Of a stretch of 64,000 nucleotides of DNA, positions 19,619-30,605 are shown piece by piece. Position 1 is the first letter of the stretch, and each line of letters starts with the position of its first letter. The position numbers were made by a program, and so were the translations under genes. This stretch comes from Gracilariopsis chorda (taxonomy: Eukaryota; Rhodophyta; Florideophyceae; Gracilariales; Gracilariaceae). The stretch spans positions 275,464 through 339,463 of the forward strand of contig NBIV01000064.1 in assembly GCA_003194525.1 (NCBI GenBank), written 5' to 3'. The notes below the pieces were generated by a model, which worked only from the letters and a program-made list of their open reading frames with translations, was not told where the DNA came from and did no database searches.

Positions 19619-22600
19619 ATGGATCCATTCGGTGGCATCAAGATTGAAAAGTTGGGCGAGGATAACTTCAATGTATGGGAGCAAAAGGTTGAGTTGCTGC
19701 TTGCACTCAAGGACCTTGATGACCATCTTGAATCAACCAGGCCTACGGACGATGACGAGTTGTCAGCATGGAAGAAGAAAGACGCCAAGGCCAGGGCTGT
19801 TATTGGTCTCAGCATCGGTGATGAGCATTTGGACCATGTGAGGGATACCGAGAATGCTGCGGAAATGTGGAAAGCCATTTGCGATGTGTTCCAGCGTAAA
19901 ACGCTGCTCAACCGAATCAATGCAAGACGTGCCTTCTACACAGCCAAGATGCGAGATGATGAGAAAATGTTACACTTCATCAATCGTGTTCGTCATCTTG
20001 CATCGGATCTGAAGAGCATGGACGTAGTGGTTGAGGAGGAAGACATCGCTATGGCAATCCTATGTGGGCTACCAGACCGCTTCGAACACCTCATTGTCGC
20101 TATTGACACCACGATTGGTGATTGCAAACTAGATTTAGAGTTTGTGAAGAGTCGTTTGCTGCAAGAGGAACAGCAAATGAACGATCGTGCCAAGGAGGAG
20201 TCCGGAAGTGACACGGCTTTGGTCGGTGCGCAGTCACGAAAGAAGTCCATGGTGTGCTACTACTGTGGTAAGAAGGGGCATATCCAGAGAAACTGTTTCA
20301 AGAGAAAACGTGACGAAGCTAGCAAAGAGCAGAGTGCTGCCGCAAACCCAGCTGTGCAGACCGATCTCGGCAACGAGAAACGAGGATGTAACAGTGACTC
20401 TGACTTTTTTTGTCTCATTGCGACAGGTTCTGTGGAAGAAAGTATCAGTGACTGGATCATTGACTCTGGTGCCACCGCCCATATGACGTATGACGAGTCC
20501 ATGTTTGACAGTTATAGCAAAAGAGAGTCTGCCGGTGTGAGTATCGGCAATGACTCGAAGCTGGAGTCTCTTGGTCATGGCAGTGTCCACCTCGATCTCG
20601 CTGTTGAAGGGCGTAAGAGCAAGTGCCGGTTGGGTGAAGTAGTGCACGTACCGAATCTAAGGTATCATCTGCTGTCAGTATCTGCGATGTGTGACCTGGG
20701 TGCGCGAGTGGTGTTTGACAAAACCAAAGTATGTGTATACAAAGGCAACACCATGATCGCCCAGGGCCGTCGCATCAAAGGACTGTACTACCTATGTACC
20801 GCGATTGAAGTACCAGAAGACATGGACAACGCCTTTGTGACTGACCTGTCACTATGGCATGCTCGAATGGCTCATGTGAATGTGGATGGTATCAAACATA
20901 TGGCTCGTAACGGTGTTGTGTCAGGGCTGAATGTGGACTTGAATCAATCGATGGATGTGTGTGACTCTTGTGTAGTGGGAAAATCTACACGTGCTCCAAC
21001 TCCCAAGCAAGGGGGGGAACGGGCTTTGCACCCATTGGACCTAGTGCATTCGGACATTTGTGGTCCAATCCAAGTAGGTTCCTTGGGAGGTTCACGCTAC
21101 TTCGTCACATTCATCGATGATCACTCCCGTTTTTGCTTCTTGTACATGCTCAAGACCAAGGATGAGGTGTTCCACGTGTTCGTGAAGTGGCTCAAGATGG
21201 TTCAAAATCAGAGTGACCGACATGTGAAAACCATCACCGCACCTGAGTCTGTGCTACATGCGTTACGCACAGACAATGCTGGTGAATATGTGTCAAAGAA
21301 GTTTTCACAAGAGCTTGAACGTCACGGTATTGAACATCAGCGAACGGTGCCTTACAATCCACATCAGAATGGTCTGGCCGAACGGTTCAACCGAACACTC
21401 ATGGACTTGGTGAGATCGATGCTGCATCACAAGAAACTGCCAAAGAGCTTCTGGGCTGAAGCATTGAACGTTGCGGTGTATGTGCGCAATCGAGTCACCT
21501 GCAAGGCCCTTCCGAGTGACGTGACACCGCTCGAGATGTGGAGTGGATATGAACCTGACTTGAGCAATCTGCGTGTGTTCGGTAGCCGGTGCTGGTACAA
21601 AGTGGTGGACCACAAGCTGAAGAAGCTGGAGCAACGTGCCGTGGAGGCGATCTTTATTGGGTACACATCTGGATCGAACGGTTATAAACTGTGGGATGCG
21701 CAAAAGAAGAAGGTGGTTGTGTCGAGAGATGTGAGGTTTGACGAATGTAGTAGTTCAGATCAAGGTACTGACCACGTTGATGAAGACGACTATGCTGAGA
21801 TCGACATCTCGGACAAGCCGAAATCAAACATCACCTCCACCTCTACTAAACCCACCGATGCTGCCCAAGTTGAACCAGCTGCACCAGATACTCCACCAGA
21901 AGAAGCTTCAGGCAGTGGCCACGATGAGCCCACAGCTGAGACAGAAGTTGAGCCAGACGTACCAGATCCTCCACCACTTCGGAGATCCACTCGTGAGCGT
22001 AGAGTGCCTACCTCGTGGTGGCGCGGCACTGCCCTACTCACTGCCAGTGCTGACGTCCCATCCTCATACTCCGATGCGGTGTCACGTCCTGATTCAAAAG
22101 CGTGGACCAAGGCCATGAACAGTGAGTACGAGTCTCTGATGGAGCATGACACATGGGAGTTAGTGCCAAGGCCAGCTGACAGCAACGTGATATCATCCAA
22201 GTGGGTATTTGTGCAAAAATATGAGGCTGGCGACAACGATGAACCGACAGTGAGGTACAAGGCTCGTGTGGTGGCTCAAGGGTTTCTGCAGATCGAAGGT
22301 GTAGACTTCTCCGAGATGTATGCACCAGTGGTCAAATCCACATCCATTAGAATGATTCTGTCCATTGTAGCAGTGCAGGACTATCATCTGCACCAGATGG
22401 ATGTGAAGACTGCATTCTCGAATGGCGACCTGGAAGAGACTGTGTACATGGAGCAGCCGGACGGATTCATCAAACCTGGGAACGAGGACTTGGTATGCCT
22501 TCTCAAGAAAGCCATCTATGGGCTACGACAGGCATCAAGGCAGTGGTTTGCAAAGATGTACTTGTTCCTCGTTGGTTGGATGGGTCTGAAGCCAAACGTC

Positions 22601-23644
22601 GCAGACGAGTGCGTCTACACCGGAGAGGTACTGGGAGCGCTTGTGATCATTGCTCTTTATGTGGACGACTTGCTCATTGCGAGTCCAAGTATGGAGACAA
22701 TGAATCGCGTAAAGCGTGAACTGTCAAAACGTTTTCAGATGAAGGATCTCAGTGAAGCGCGCATGGTATTTGGGTTCGAGATCCATCGTGATCGATCCAA
22801 AAGACAGCTGTACCTGACACAGTCTGCATACACGCGTAAGGTCTTAGAACGTTTTGGCATGTTGCAGTGCAAACCAATGGACACTCCCATGGACTCCGGT
22901 GCTGACCTCACTAAGGTAGAAGAGCCTCTGACGAACATCCCGTATCGCCAGGTGATCGGTTGTCTGATGTATCTCTCTGTTGGCACTCGACCGGACATCT
23001 CGTTTGCAGTGTCCAAGCTAGCCAAGTATGTCGAGAAACTTGGAGAGACTCATTGGAAAGCGGTCAAGCGTGTTCTGCGTTACCTCAATCGCACTCGCTC
23101 CCTCGGACTTACTTATGGCACCACGACTGATACTCAGCTGTATGGATACGTAGACTCTGACTGGGCAGGTGATACATCCAACCGCAAGTCCACCAGTGGG
23201 TATGTGTTCATGATGTGCGGTGCTCCTGTGTCTTGGAGCTCGCGCCAACAGGAAGTAGTTGCATTGTCTAGCGCTGAGGCTGAGTATGTGAGTCTGTGCA
23301 GTGGGACGAAGGAAGCGATCTGGCTGAGACGACTGTGGAGTGGCATTGGCAACGCAAGTGGACTACACGTGGATGAGTCAGTGACGCTAATGGTTGAGCC
23401 CACAACTGTGTACGTGGACAACCAAGGTTGCATCGACCTTGCTCGAAATGGAGTTGTGAACAAGCGTACTAAGCACATTGATATTCGCTTTCACTTCACC
23501 AGAGAGGCTCTACGCGACAAAGCCGTCCAGTTGCAGTATTGTTCCACGGAAGACATGGTTGCCGATATGCTGACGAAAGCGCTCGGTCGAGTTAAGCTGG
23601 CAAGGTTCCGAGGTGACTGTGGCTTGCTCCCCTTAGACCTTTGA
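19619..23644 (+). CDS. Family A gag-pol polyprotein, intact 1341 codons (A-2)
   Basis: Encodes all products a copia element needs in one frame. Visible: gag from MDPFGG; CCHC knuckle C213-C216-H221-C226; protease D282-S-G; integrase finger H414, H419, C448, C451; integrase D479, D552, E588 (35 residues between the last two, DD35E); acidic Ser/Pro/Glu linker ~730-800; RT with YVDD 1014-1017; RNase H with DSDWAG from D1179. The 1341-residue length is usual for the group. The start is the first ATG after the leader and matches every A copy. Odd points: the RT segment reads SEMYAPVVKS and KTAFSNGD where A-3, A-4 and A-5 have SETYAPVVKF and KTAFLNGD, the widespread copia form. The frame is therefore intact, but enzyme activity is uncertain. 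Confidence 0.95.
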   Translation: MDPFGGIKIEKLGEDNFNVWEQKVELLLALKDLDDHLESTRPTDDDELSAWKKKDAKARAVIGLSIGDEHLDHVRDTENAAEMWKAICDVFQRKTLLNRINARRAFYTAKMRDDEKMLHFINRVRHLASDLKSMDVVVEEEDIAMAILCGLPDRFEHLIVAIDTTIGDCKLDLEFVKSRLLQEEQQMNDRAKEESGSDTALVGAQSRKKSMVCYYCGKKGHIQRNCFKRKRDEASKEQSAAANPAVQTDLGNEKRGCNSDSDFFCLIATGSVEESISDWIIDSGATAHMTYDESMFDSYSKRESAGVSIGNDSKLESLGHGSVHLDLAVEGRKSKCRLGEVVHVPNLRYHLLSVSAMCDLGARVVFDKTKVCVYKGNTMIAQGRRIKGLYYLCTAIEVPEDMDNAFVTDLSLWHARMAHVNVDGIKHMARNGVVSGLNVDLNQSMDVCDSCVVGKSTRAPTPKQGGERALHPLDLVHSDICGPIQVGSLGGSRYFVTFIDDHSRFCFLYMLKTKDEVFHVFVKWLKMVQNQSDRHVKTITAPESVLHALRTDNAGEYVSKKFSQELERHGIEHQRTVPYNPHQNGLAERFNRTLMDLVRSMLHHKKLPKSFWAEALNVAVYVRNRVTCKALPSDVTPLEMWSGYEPDLSNLRVFGSRCWYKVVDHKLKKLEQRAVEAIFIGYTSGSNGYKLWDAQKKKVVVSRDVRFDECSSSDQGTDHVDEDDYAEIDISDKPKSNITSTSTKPTDAAQVEPAAPDTPPEEASGSGHDEPTAETEVEPDVPDPPPLRRSTRERRVPTSWWRGTALLTASADVPSSYSDAVSRPDSKAWTKAMNSEYESLMEHDTWELVPRPADSNVISSKWVFVQKYEAGDNDEPTVRYKARVVAQGFLQIEGVDFSEMYAPVVKSTSIRMILSIVAVQDYHLHQMDVKTAFSNGDLEETVYMEQPDGFIKPGNEDLVCLLKKAIYGLRQASRQWFAKMYLFLVGWMGLKPNVADECVYTGEVLGALVIIALYVDDLLIASPSMETMNRVKRELSKRFQMKDLSEARMVFGFEIHRDRSKRQLYLTQSAYTRKVLERFGMLQCKPMDTPMDSGADLTKVEEPLTNIPYRQVIGCLMYLSVGTRPDISFAVSKLAKYVEKLGETHWKAVKRVLRYLNRTRSLGLTYGTTTDTQLYGYVDSDWAGDTSNRKSTSGYVFMMCGAPVSWSSRQQEVVALSSAEAEYVSLCSGTKEAIWLRRLWSGIGNASGLHVDESVTLMVEPTTVYVDNQGCIDLARNGVVNKRTKHIDIRFHFTREALRDKAVQLQYCSTEDMVADMLTKALGRVKLARFRGDCGLLPLDL

Positions 23645-23651
23645 AGTCAGT

Positions 23652-23664
23652 GACAGAAGGGGGG
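23652..23664 (+). other. Polypurine tract (A-2)
   Basis: ACAGAAGGGGGG directly before the 3' LTR. Confidence 0.8.
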
Positions 23665-25227
23665 TGTTGGCAGTAGTACCTGTGCTGTCACTGAAAACCA
23701 AATGTTCCGGGGAGCATGGGCTGTTTTAGAGGGTACCTCTGCAAAAGCGCATATGCGCGTGTGCGCGAACCCAACGTGAAATTGGCTTCTGATTGGCTAC
23801 TGCAAATGTACATATGCAACGTGGTGCGTACAAGTGGTATGGCATAACTGGATCGGTTGGACACACCCACGTGTCCAGCTACTACAGTGGTCACAGTGTA
23901 CGTTGTGTGCAGGGGATACTGATGAAGTGGTTGACACCTGGTACAAGTGGTACAGCAGTGGTTGGTACAATGGTAAGGTGCGCATGCACTGTCAACAGGT
24001 TTACACATGCACGGGTATATTGATGACGTGGGTGTTGTGTGCATTGCCACATGATGACATGGCACTAACACCACAGGTTACGTGCCGACTTACCGTGACG
24101 TGTTGACTTACCGTGACGTGTTGGCTGTTGAAAGTTGAAAGGAAGTTGAGGGGATGGAAGGGAAGTTCGCCAGCTCTAGCTTGGATTTACTTGGAGGTCC
24201 TTCAGGCACATCTTATATACCACTCTAAACTCGAATTGCGCGGGAACACCAACTACAAGTAAAACCTAAACCACTAAGCAGGGACACTCAATACTACCAA
24301 TCATCATCTAACATGACATAGCCAGCTCAGCACAACCTCATTACACCAACGCACACCAACGCACCAATGTTCTGTAATAGTTACGTGCATACACATGACC
24401 ATGACAAGGCACAAATTCACGACTCCAACACACGCCAGCACATGCCAACACATCACGGTAAGTCAACACGTCACGGTAAGTCGGCACGTAACCTGTGGTG
24501 TTAGTGCCATGTCATCATGTGGCGATGCACACAACACCCACGTCATCAATATACCCGTGCATGTGTAAACCTGTTGACAGTGCATGCGCACCTTACCATT
24601 GTACCAACCACTGCTGTACCACTTGTACCAGGTGTCAACCACTTCATCAGTATCCCCTGCACACAACGTACACTGTGACCACTGTAGTAGCTGGACACGT
24701 GGGTGTGTCCAACCGATCCAGTTATGCCATACCACTTGTACGCACCACGTTGCATATGTACATTTGCAGTAGCCAATCAGAAGCCAGTTTCACGTTGGGT
24801 TCGCGCACACGCGCATATGCGCTTTTGCAGAGGTACCCTCTAAAACAGCCCATGCTCCCCGGAACATTTGGTTTTCAGTGACAGCACAGGTACTACTGCC
24901 AACATTGGCATGTGCTGGCGTGTGTTGGGGTCGTGAATTTGTGCCTTGTCATGGTCATGTGTATGCACGTAACTATTACAGAACATTGGTGCGTTGGTGT
25001 GCGTTGATGTAATGAGCTTGTGCTGAGCTGGCTATGTCATGTTAGATGATGTTTGGTAGTATTGAGTGTCCCTGCTTAGTGGTTTAGGTTTTACTTGTAG
25101 TTGGTGTTCCCGCGCAATTCGAGTTTAGAGTGGTATATAAGATGTGCCTGAAGGACCTCCAAGTAAATCCAAGCCAGAGCTGGCGAACTTCCCTTCCATC
25201 CCCTCAACTTCCTTTCAACTTTCAACA
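23665..25227 (+). repeat. A-2 3' LTR, split by an inverted solo LTR
   Basis: Pieces 23665-24125 (461 bp) and 24910-25227 (318 bp) add up to 779 bp. Confidence 0.93.
24126..24904 (-). mobile_element. Family A solo LTR with target duplication
   Basis: 779 bp, TGTTG...CAACA, on the minus strand, flanked by TTGGC at 24121-24125 and 24905-24909. An LTR-LTR recombination within an inserted element leaves exactly this footprint. Confidence 0.95.
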
Positions 25228-25363
25228 TTTGGTGCTGTGGTGAAAGTAGGCAAAGCGTTCAGAGACACCTTCTCTGGTAAGCCGACCTGCGCCTGTTCCG
25301 AGTCCGGCTCCATTGCTTCAGCGCACAAGGAAGACCGCGCTATTTTCTTGCAAGTGTCTAGCA

Positions 25364-25563
25364 GGGGTTAACTGGTGAACGCTTATCGCGACAGCTACTA
25401 ACCTCTCTGGGACGACACGTACGGATTGTAAAGCCCCTCGTTCTGAAGTGCGCAGAACAGGGTAGGTCAAGAAGAATTTCGTACCTCACCTGGAGAGAGT
25501 TACCAGGGTCCAGGGGTTCAAGCCTTAGGGTAGCGGAGGTAGTTTCTCCCGTGAGTGCGCCCG
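25364..25563 (+). other. Conserved structured leader module, B-1 copy
   Basis: Within leader 25228-25909. Stem 1 GTTCTG/CAGAAC at 25440-25458; an ACGAA-type hairpin analogue follows. Stem 2 is degraded here (GGG against GCC); stem 3 GGAGG/TCTCC is kept. Confidence 0.6.
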
Positions 25564-25909
25564 CCTTTACGAAGTTATTTTCATTTCCGAGTTTGCTTCA
25601 GAGCTACTCGTGACTATACTCCGGGCGTAGAGGACCCGACCTCCGCCTGTGATTCACGTACCAGACGCGTCTGGACGAGCGTTGAGACTTGGTTACACGG
25701 TCTCCGCTGGCGCCCTCGCTGTTGAGTGTTGAGATACTACGCTCCAGTTCCCTCCTCATAGTGTGACATCAGCTGCAAGTCAATAGCTGTATCGCGATCA
25801 GGCATTCATATTAGCTTTTCGTCAACTTTCTAAGCTTCGAGTCCCTCACTCTGCTTCATTTTCATTTCAATTGGTTAAATTTTTTGGGGTTTGATCTCCT
25901 TCCGGAACA

Positions 25910-27641
25910 ATGTCTGACTCCGAAGTTGAGTCCGAAACCACCTCTGGTGTGAAGATCCCACGCTTCCATGGTAAGCGAGGTGAAGATTACACCCTATGGC
26001 GACACTGTCTACGTGCCGCGTGTCGAATTAAAGGTGTCTGGAATGTGGTTAGGTCCAGTTCGGAGGAGTCATCTAGTGCCACATTGACACAAGCGTCTGT
26101 TTCTAGTGCGATACAGACACCCTCCCGTATACTTGCAAAGCGCGAAAAGGCATGTGCAATCGTCATTTGTGCACTTGGTGCTGCCCCACTGCGTGTAGTC
26201 ATGGATGTGGATGATGACCCTGGTCACATGCTTCAACTACTTGATGCGAGATATGCCTCAAACAGGACTGTGTCTCGTATAGCTGTGCAGACTCAGCTGT
26301 TCAGAATGTCATACAAAGGCCAAAACATTTCTGAGTATGTGGACCAGTTTGCCTGTCTGTTCTCGCAGCTGGACCGCATGGGCAAGGATGCGGCTATACC
26401 TGAGTCTCACAAAGCACCTATGCTTCTGGCCTCTATTGACCCCAACTGCTCTTTGGAGTCAACTGCAGCAGCACTTAGGACCAAGGAGATCTCCGAACTG
26501 ACATGGGACTATGTGGCGACAACCCTGATTGATGAATATAATGCTCGTCAAATGGGTTCAGGTAGTTCCGGTAGAGGTCGTAATCGCAAAAAGAACAGGT
26601 ACAAGGGTGGTGCCCGAATAAGTGGACACAGCATATCATCGATTGGTAATGAAAATGATGGTAACGCGTCAGATTCGACCACTGTTAACGACCCCACTGT
26701 TCGTGCGTATGCTGCTGGAAGCAGAAACGGGTACCACTGCACCTTCTGCGACCGTGATGGACATACTCAAGACCAATGTCACGTGAATCCAGACAACCGT
26801 GACAACCATCTGCCACAAGCAATCTTGAACCAGCTGAGGGTGAACGCAGTTGAGAAGCCAAAGCGTTCTGGGAAGTCATCCAGTAGAGCGTCCAAAGTTG
26901 AGATTGCTGGTGTTGGTAGTGAGAAGTCTTCAGTGGTACTGCCAGCTATAAGTCACATCGAAACTTATGTGTACAGTGGTGCTACGTCTCATTTCTTCTG
27001 TTCTATATCTGCGTTCGTTCCAGACACACTGATTGACATACCAGAGAAGACAATTGAGCTAGCTGACAACACCACGGTTAATGCTGCGCAACAAGGAGAT
27101 GTCATACTACCCTTCTCGGATGTGAACCTCAGGTTGTCGAAAGTGCTGCTAGTTCCCAATCTTGGATATAACCTAGTATCTGTAGGTCGCTTAGCTGACA
27201 AGGGTATCCAGTCACAGTTCTGTGGTAAGGAGGTAACCCTACAACATGAGGACGGGTTTGACATTTGACGTGGGACTGGTTACAATCGTTCCTGTCTATA
27301 CATGCTACCCAACCCCATTGACCATTATGATACATCCAAGATGCTTTCTGCAACAGACGACAGCACAAGTACATTGTGGCATCGCAGACTGGCACATATG
27401 AATGAGCATGACCTACAAAAGGTTCATGAACATGTCGACGGAGTCCCAAAACTCAAGTGCATGGAGGAGATATGTCGATCGTGTCGGCTTGGCAAAGCAC
27501 ATAAACTACCATTTATCGGCAAGTTTAAAAGATCTGACAACGTTGGAGACATTGTGCACTCAGATATTATGGGTCCATTAGTGCCATCGTTCCCAGATCG
27601 ATTCCGGTATGCATCTGGATTTGTGGATGATCACTCGCAAT
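25910..27641 (+). pseudogene. Family B gag-protease-integrase start (B-1)
   Basis: Starts MSDSEVESETTSG. Contains the gag region, CCHC knuckle (CTFCDRDGHTQDQC) and the protease region, where the catalytic Asp codon is TAC: residue 355 is Tyr (VYSGATSH instead of ADSGATSH). A TGA at 27266-27268 replaces a Gly codon in the same frame; reading resumes to the HHCC finger (LWHRRLAHMN, CRSCRLGKAHKLPF) and the first integrase Asp (HSDIMGP). Lost at 27642 where the C-4 LTR starts inside the integrase core. RT and RNase H are absent. Inactive by at least three independent lesions. Confidence 0.9.
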
Positions 27642-28374
27642 TGTTGAAGTGTTGAACTCTACAAGTGGTCTAGTGCCTGGCCAACCCCCACAGAAGTTGT
27701 CAGCTTGGTCCAAAACCAAACCTTCAGGGGACGATGGGCACTTTTGGAGCCCCTCGCTCCAGAGCGCATATGCGCCTCTGCTCAAACCCAACGTGAAATG
27801 GCAATGTGATTGGCTACTGCAAAATGCTATATGCATTGTATACCGTACAAGTGTTATGGAGTGTATGGTACTGGGTTGCGGATATGCACAAGTGGAGCAA
27901 TGTGGTTGGTCCAAGTGTGCGTGCAGTAGACGGTTGTGCTGCAATGCCGAAGATGCGAATGGGAGCTGTCTTGGGTGATTTGGGACAATGTGCGTTTTAT
28001 GGGCTGCGCGGAGGGGTTGGAGTGCCAGGATGCAAATTGTTGATTTTTTAGAGCTGCTTCTAGATCAAGGGACTGGCAATGGCTTTACCGCGTTGATTGA
28101 TTTAGTTATTTGACATTGTGACCCTCTAGATTATGCGCGCTTTTCGTGTACACCTGACCACACGAATAACGTGTAGTGTAATGGTGCAACCACCGCCGTC
28201 GCTTGCTGCGACGACGGTGAAGTGTGTGCGGTAGGGTATATGTAGATTGACTTTGCCTGCTGTCGAGTAAACTCGTCAACTAAGGCTGACAACCTTCCTT
28301 GTTTTATTTTCTTGTTTCTTCTTCCTCCCGTTGTTTCTTCCCTTTTGTTTTCAAAACCCGCGTGCGTTGCAACA
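27642..28374 (+). repeat. Complete family C 5' LTR (C-4)
   Basis: 733 bp, TGTTGAAGTG to TTGCAACA. Contains GCGCATATGCGC at 27774-27785. Confidence 0.9.
28191..28244 (+). promoter_or_regulatory. Promoter-proximal inverted repeat and TATA region of the C LTR
   Basis: CACCGCCGTCG (28191-28201) and CGACGACGGTG (28209-28219) form an 11-bp stem with one mismatch and a 7-nt loop, about 20 bp before TATATGTA (28237-28244). The inverted repeat is also present in the C-2 LTR. This core differs from that of A and B. Confidence 0.55.
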
Positions 28375-28388
28375 GGTTACGGGCCCAG
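28375..28388 (+). other. Primer binding site (C-4), one mismatch
   Basis: GGTTACGGGCCCAG. Confidence 0.78.
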
Positions 28389-28641
28389 AGGGTCGACCTT
28401 TTGCAGACGTCGCGCTCTACTAATATCTCTTTGGATTCTACGAAGACTGGTTTTTCTTTCGCTCAGGTACGCGTAGCGTTGCCAGCGAGCGAATCTTGTG
28501 GAAGTCGAGTGGCAGTGGTGAAAGTAAGCAAAGCGTTCAGAGACACCTTCTCTTGTAAGCCGACCTGCGCCTGTTCCGATCCCTGCTTCTTTGCTTCAGC
28601 GCACAAGGAAGACCGCGCTATTTTCCGGCAAGCGACTAGAA

Positions 28642-28840
28642 GGGGTTAACTGGTGAAAGCTTATCGCGTCAGCTACTAGCCTCCCTTGGACGTCTCGTAC
28701 GGATTGTAAAGCCCCTCGCTCTGAAGTGCGCAGAGCAGGATTGGTGGCAGAAACCGCATCTCACCTGGAGAGAGTTACCAGGGACCAGAGGATTCGGACC
28801 TCTAGGGTAGCGGGGATAGTATCTCCTGCCAGTGCGCCCG
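28642..28840 (+). other. Conserved structured leader module, C-4 copy
   Basis: Within leader 28389-29160. Stem 1 GCTCTG/CAGAGC 28718-28736, stem 2 AGAGG/CCTCT 28787-28803, stem 3 GGGGA/TCTCC 28812-28826, then the GTGCGCCCG box. Confidence 0.62.
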
Positions 28841-29160
28841 TCTTAAGAAGTTATATTTGTGTCCAGGCTCGTATCAGTACGTCCTGTGAGTATACTCCGG
28901 GCGTTGAGTACCCGAACTTTGCCTGTGATCGCGTACGAGACGCGTCTCGACAAGCCTAGTAGACTTGGTTACACGGTCTCCGCTGACGTTTCGCTGTTGA
29001 GTGTTTGAGATTCCTTTCCGCTCCAGTTTCTCTGGTTCTTTGTGTAACAGAAGCCTTGACATCCCTCTTTCGGCTTCAATACATTGCGTGGATATCACTA
29101 CATTTGGCATCTACATAGTTGCTTTTGTTGCTTTTCTTTGGTTCTAGTCCCGTAGGAACC

Positions 29161-29807
29161 ATGTCGGACTCCGAAGTGGAAACGGAATCCACCTCTGGAA
29201 TGAAAATTCCTCGTTTCCATGGTAAGCGTGGTGATGATTATATGCTGTGGCGTCACCGTCTCCGTGCTGCATGCCGTATTAATGGTGTCTGGAATGTCGC
29301 GAATTCCTCTGGGGTTCAATCTACCACAGATATTTCAACTCAAGACACAACTACCGCAGGTAGTGGCACTGAAATAGCAACTCCCCGTATCATTGCGAAC
29401 CGAGAAAAGGCATGTGGTATCATCATATGTGCTCTTGGTGATGCTCCATTACGCGTAGTCATGGACGTGGATGATGATCCTGCACGTATGTTGCAACTCT
29501 TGGATGGACGTTATGCCTCCAATAGGACTGTATCTAGAATTGCAGTGCAGACACGATTGTTCCGAATGTCGTACAGCGGTGAGAACATGTCCAGCTATGT
29601 GGATCAATTCACGGCATTGTTCGCTCAGTTAGACCGTATGGGCAAGGATGCTGCTATACCGGAGTCTCACAAGGCACCTATGGTACTTCCGTCCATTGAT
29701 CCGAACACTTCGTTTGAGTCCACGGCTGCTGCACTACGTACCAAGGACATATCGGAACTCACTTGGGACTATGTGGCAACCACTTTGATCGATGATTACA
29801 ATGCTCG
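29161..29807 (+). pseudogene. Family C gag, N-terminal ~215 codons (C-4)
   Basis: The open frame could start at 29119, but the ATG at 29161 aligns with the MSDSEVE start of B-1, B-2 and C-1 and is chosen. Uninterrupted to codon ~215 (LIDDYNAR), where the A-3 LTR enters; the zinc knuckle and pol are missing. It is the intact version of the C-type gag half that carries two stops in C-1. Confidence 0.85.
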
Positions 29808-30586
29808 TGTTGAAAATTGAAAGGAAGTTGAGGGGATGGAAGGGAAGTTCGCCAGCTCTAGTTTGGATTTACTTGGAGGTCCTTCAGACACATCTTATAT
29901 ACCACTCTAAACTAGAATTGCGCGGGAACACCAACTACAAGTAAAACCTAAACCACTAAGCAGGGACACTCAATACTACCAATCATCATCTAACATGACA
30001 TAGCCAGCTCAGCACAACCTCATTACATCAACGCACACCAACCCACCAACGTTCCGTAATAGTTACGTGCATACACATGACCATGACAAGGCACAAATTC
30101 ACGACTCCAACACACGCCAGCACATGCCAACACATCACGGTAAGTCAACACGTCACGGTAAGTCGGCACGTAACCTGTGGTGTTAGTGCCATGTCATCAT
30201 GTGGCAATGCACACAACACCAACGTCATCAATATACCCGTGCATGTGTAAACCTGTTGACAGTGCATGCGCACCTTACCATTGTACCAACCACTGCTGTA
30301 CCACTTGTACCAGCTGTAATCCACTTCACCAGCATCCCCTGCACACAACGTACACTGTGACCACTGTAATAGCTGGACACGTGGGTGTGTCCAACCGATC
30401 CAGTTATGCCATACCACTTGTACGCAGCACGTTGCATATGTACATTTGCAGTAGCCAATCAGAAGCCAGTTTCACGTTGGGTTTGCGCACACGCGCATAT
30501 GTGCTTTTGCAGAGCTACCCTCTAAAACAGCCCATGCTCCCCGGAACATTTGGTTTTCAGTGACAGCACAGGTACTACTGCCAACA
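29808..30586 (-). repeat. A-3 3' LTR
   Basis: 779 bp. Carries the GGATTACAGCTGG subtype marker (30310-30322 on this strand). Confidence 0.92.
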
Positions 30587-30598
30587 CCCCCCTCTGTC
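30587..30598 (-). other. Polypurine tract (A-3)
   Basis: GACAGAGGGGGG on the minus strand, adjoining the LTR. Confidence 0.78.
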
Positions 30599-30605
30599 AC
30601 TGACT

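Larger units (their letters stand above)
17621..25227 (+). mobile_element. Copia family A copy A-2, complete, with intact gag-pol
   Basis: Flanked by the 5-bp duplication TTTGG (17616-17620 and 25228-25232) in the B-1 leader. LTRs are 779 bp each once the nested solo LTR in the 3' copy is removed. They differ at several positions (for example ACCTGG against ATTGG after the ACGTGAA motif), so the insertion is not brand new. Confidence 0.95.
16466..27641 (+). mobile_element. Copia family B copy B-1, interrupted by A-2, 3'-truncated
   Basis: B-1 consists of LTR sequence (16466-17507), primer site and leader start (17508-17620), then after the 7.6-kb A-2 insertion the rest of the leader, gag, protease and the start of integrase (25228-27641). 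C-4 cuts it in the integrase core. The duplicated TTTGG on both sides of A-2 shows these halves were once continuous. Confidence 0.88.
27642..29807 (+). mobile_element. Copia family C copy C-4, 3'-truncated
   Basis: Complete 733-bp 5' LTR, primer site, leader and 647 nt of gag. Inserted in the B-1 integrase region and itself cut by the inverted A-3 LTR at 29808. Confidence 0.9.
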
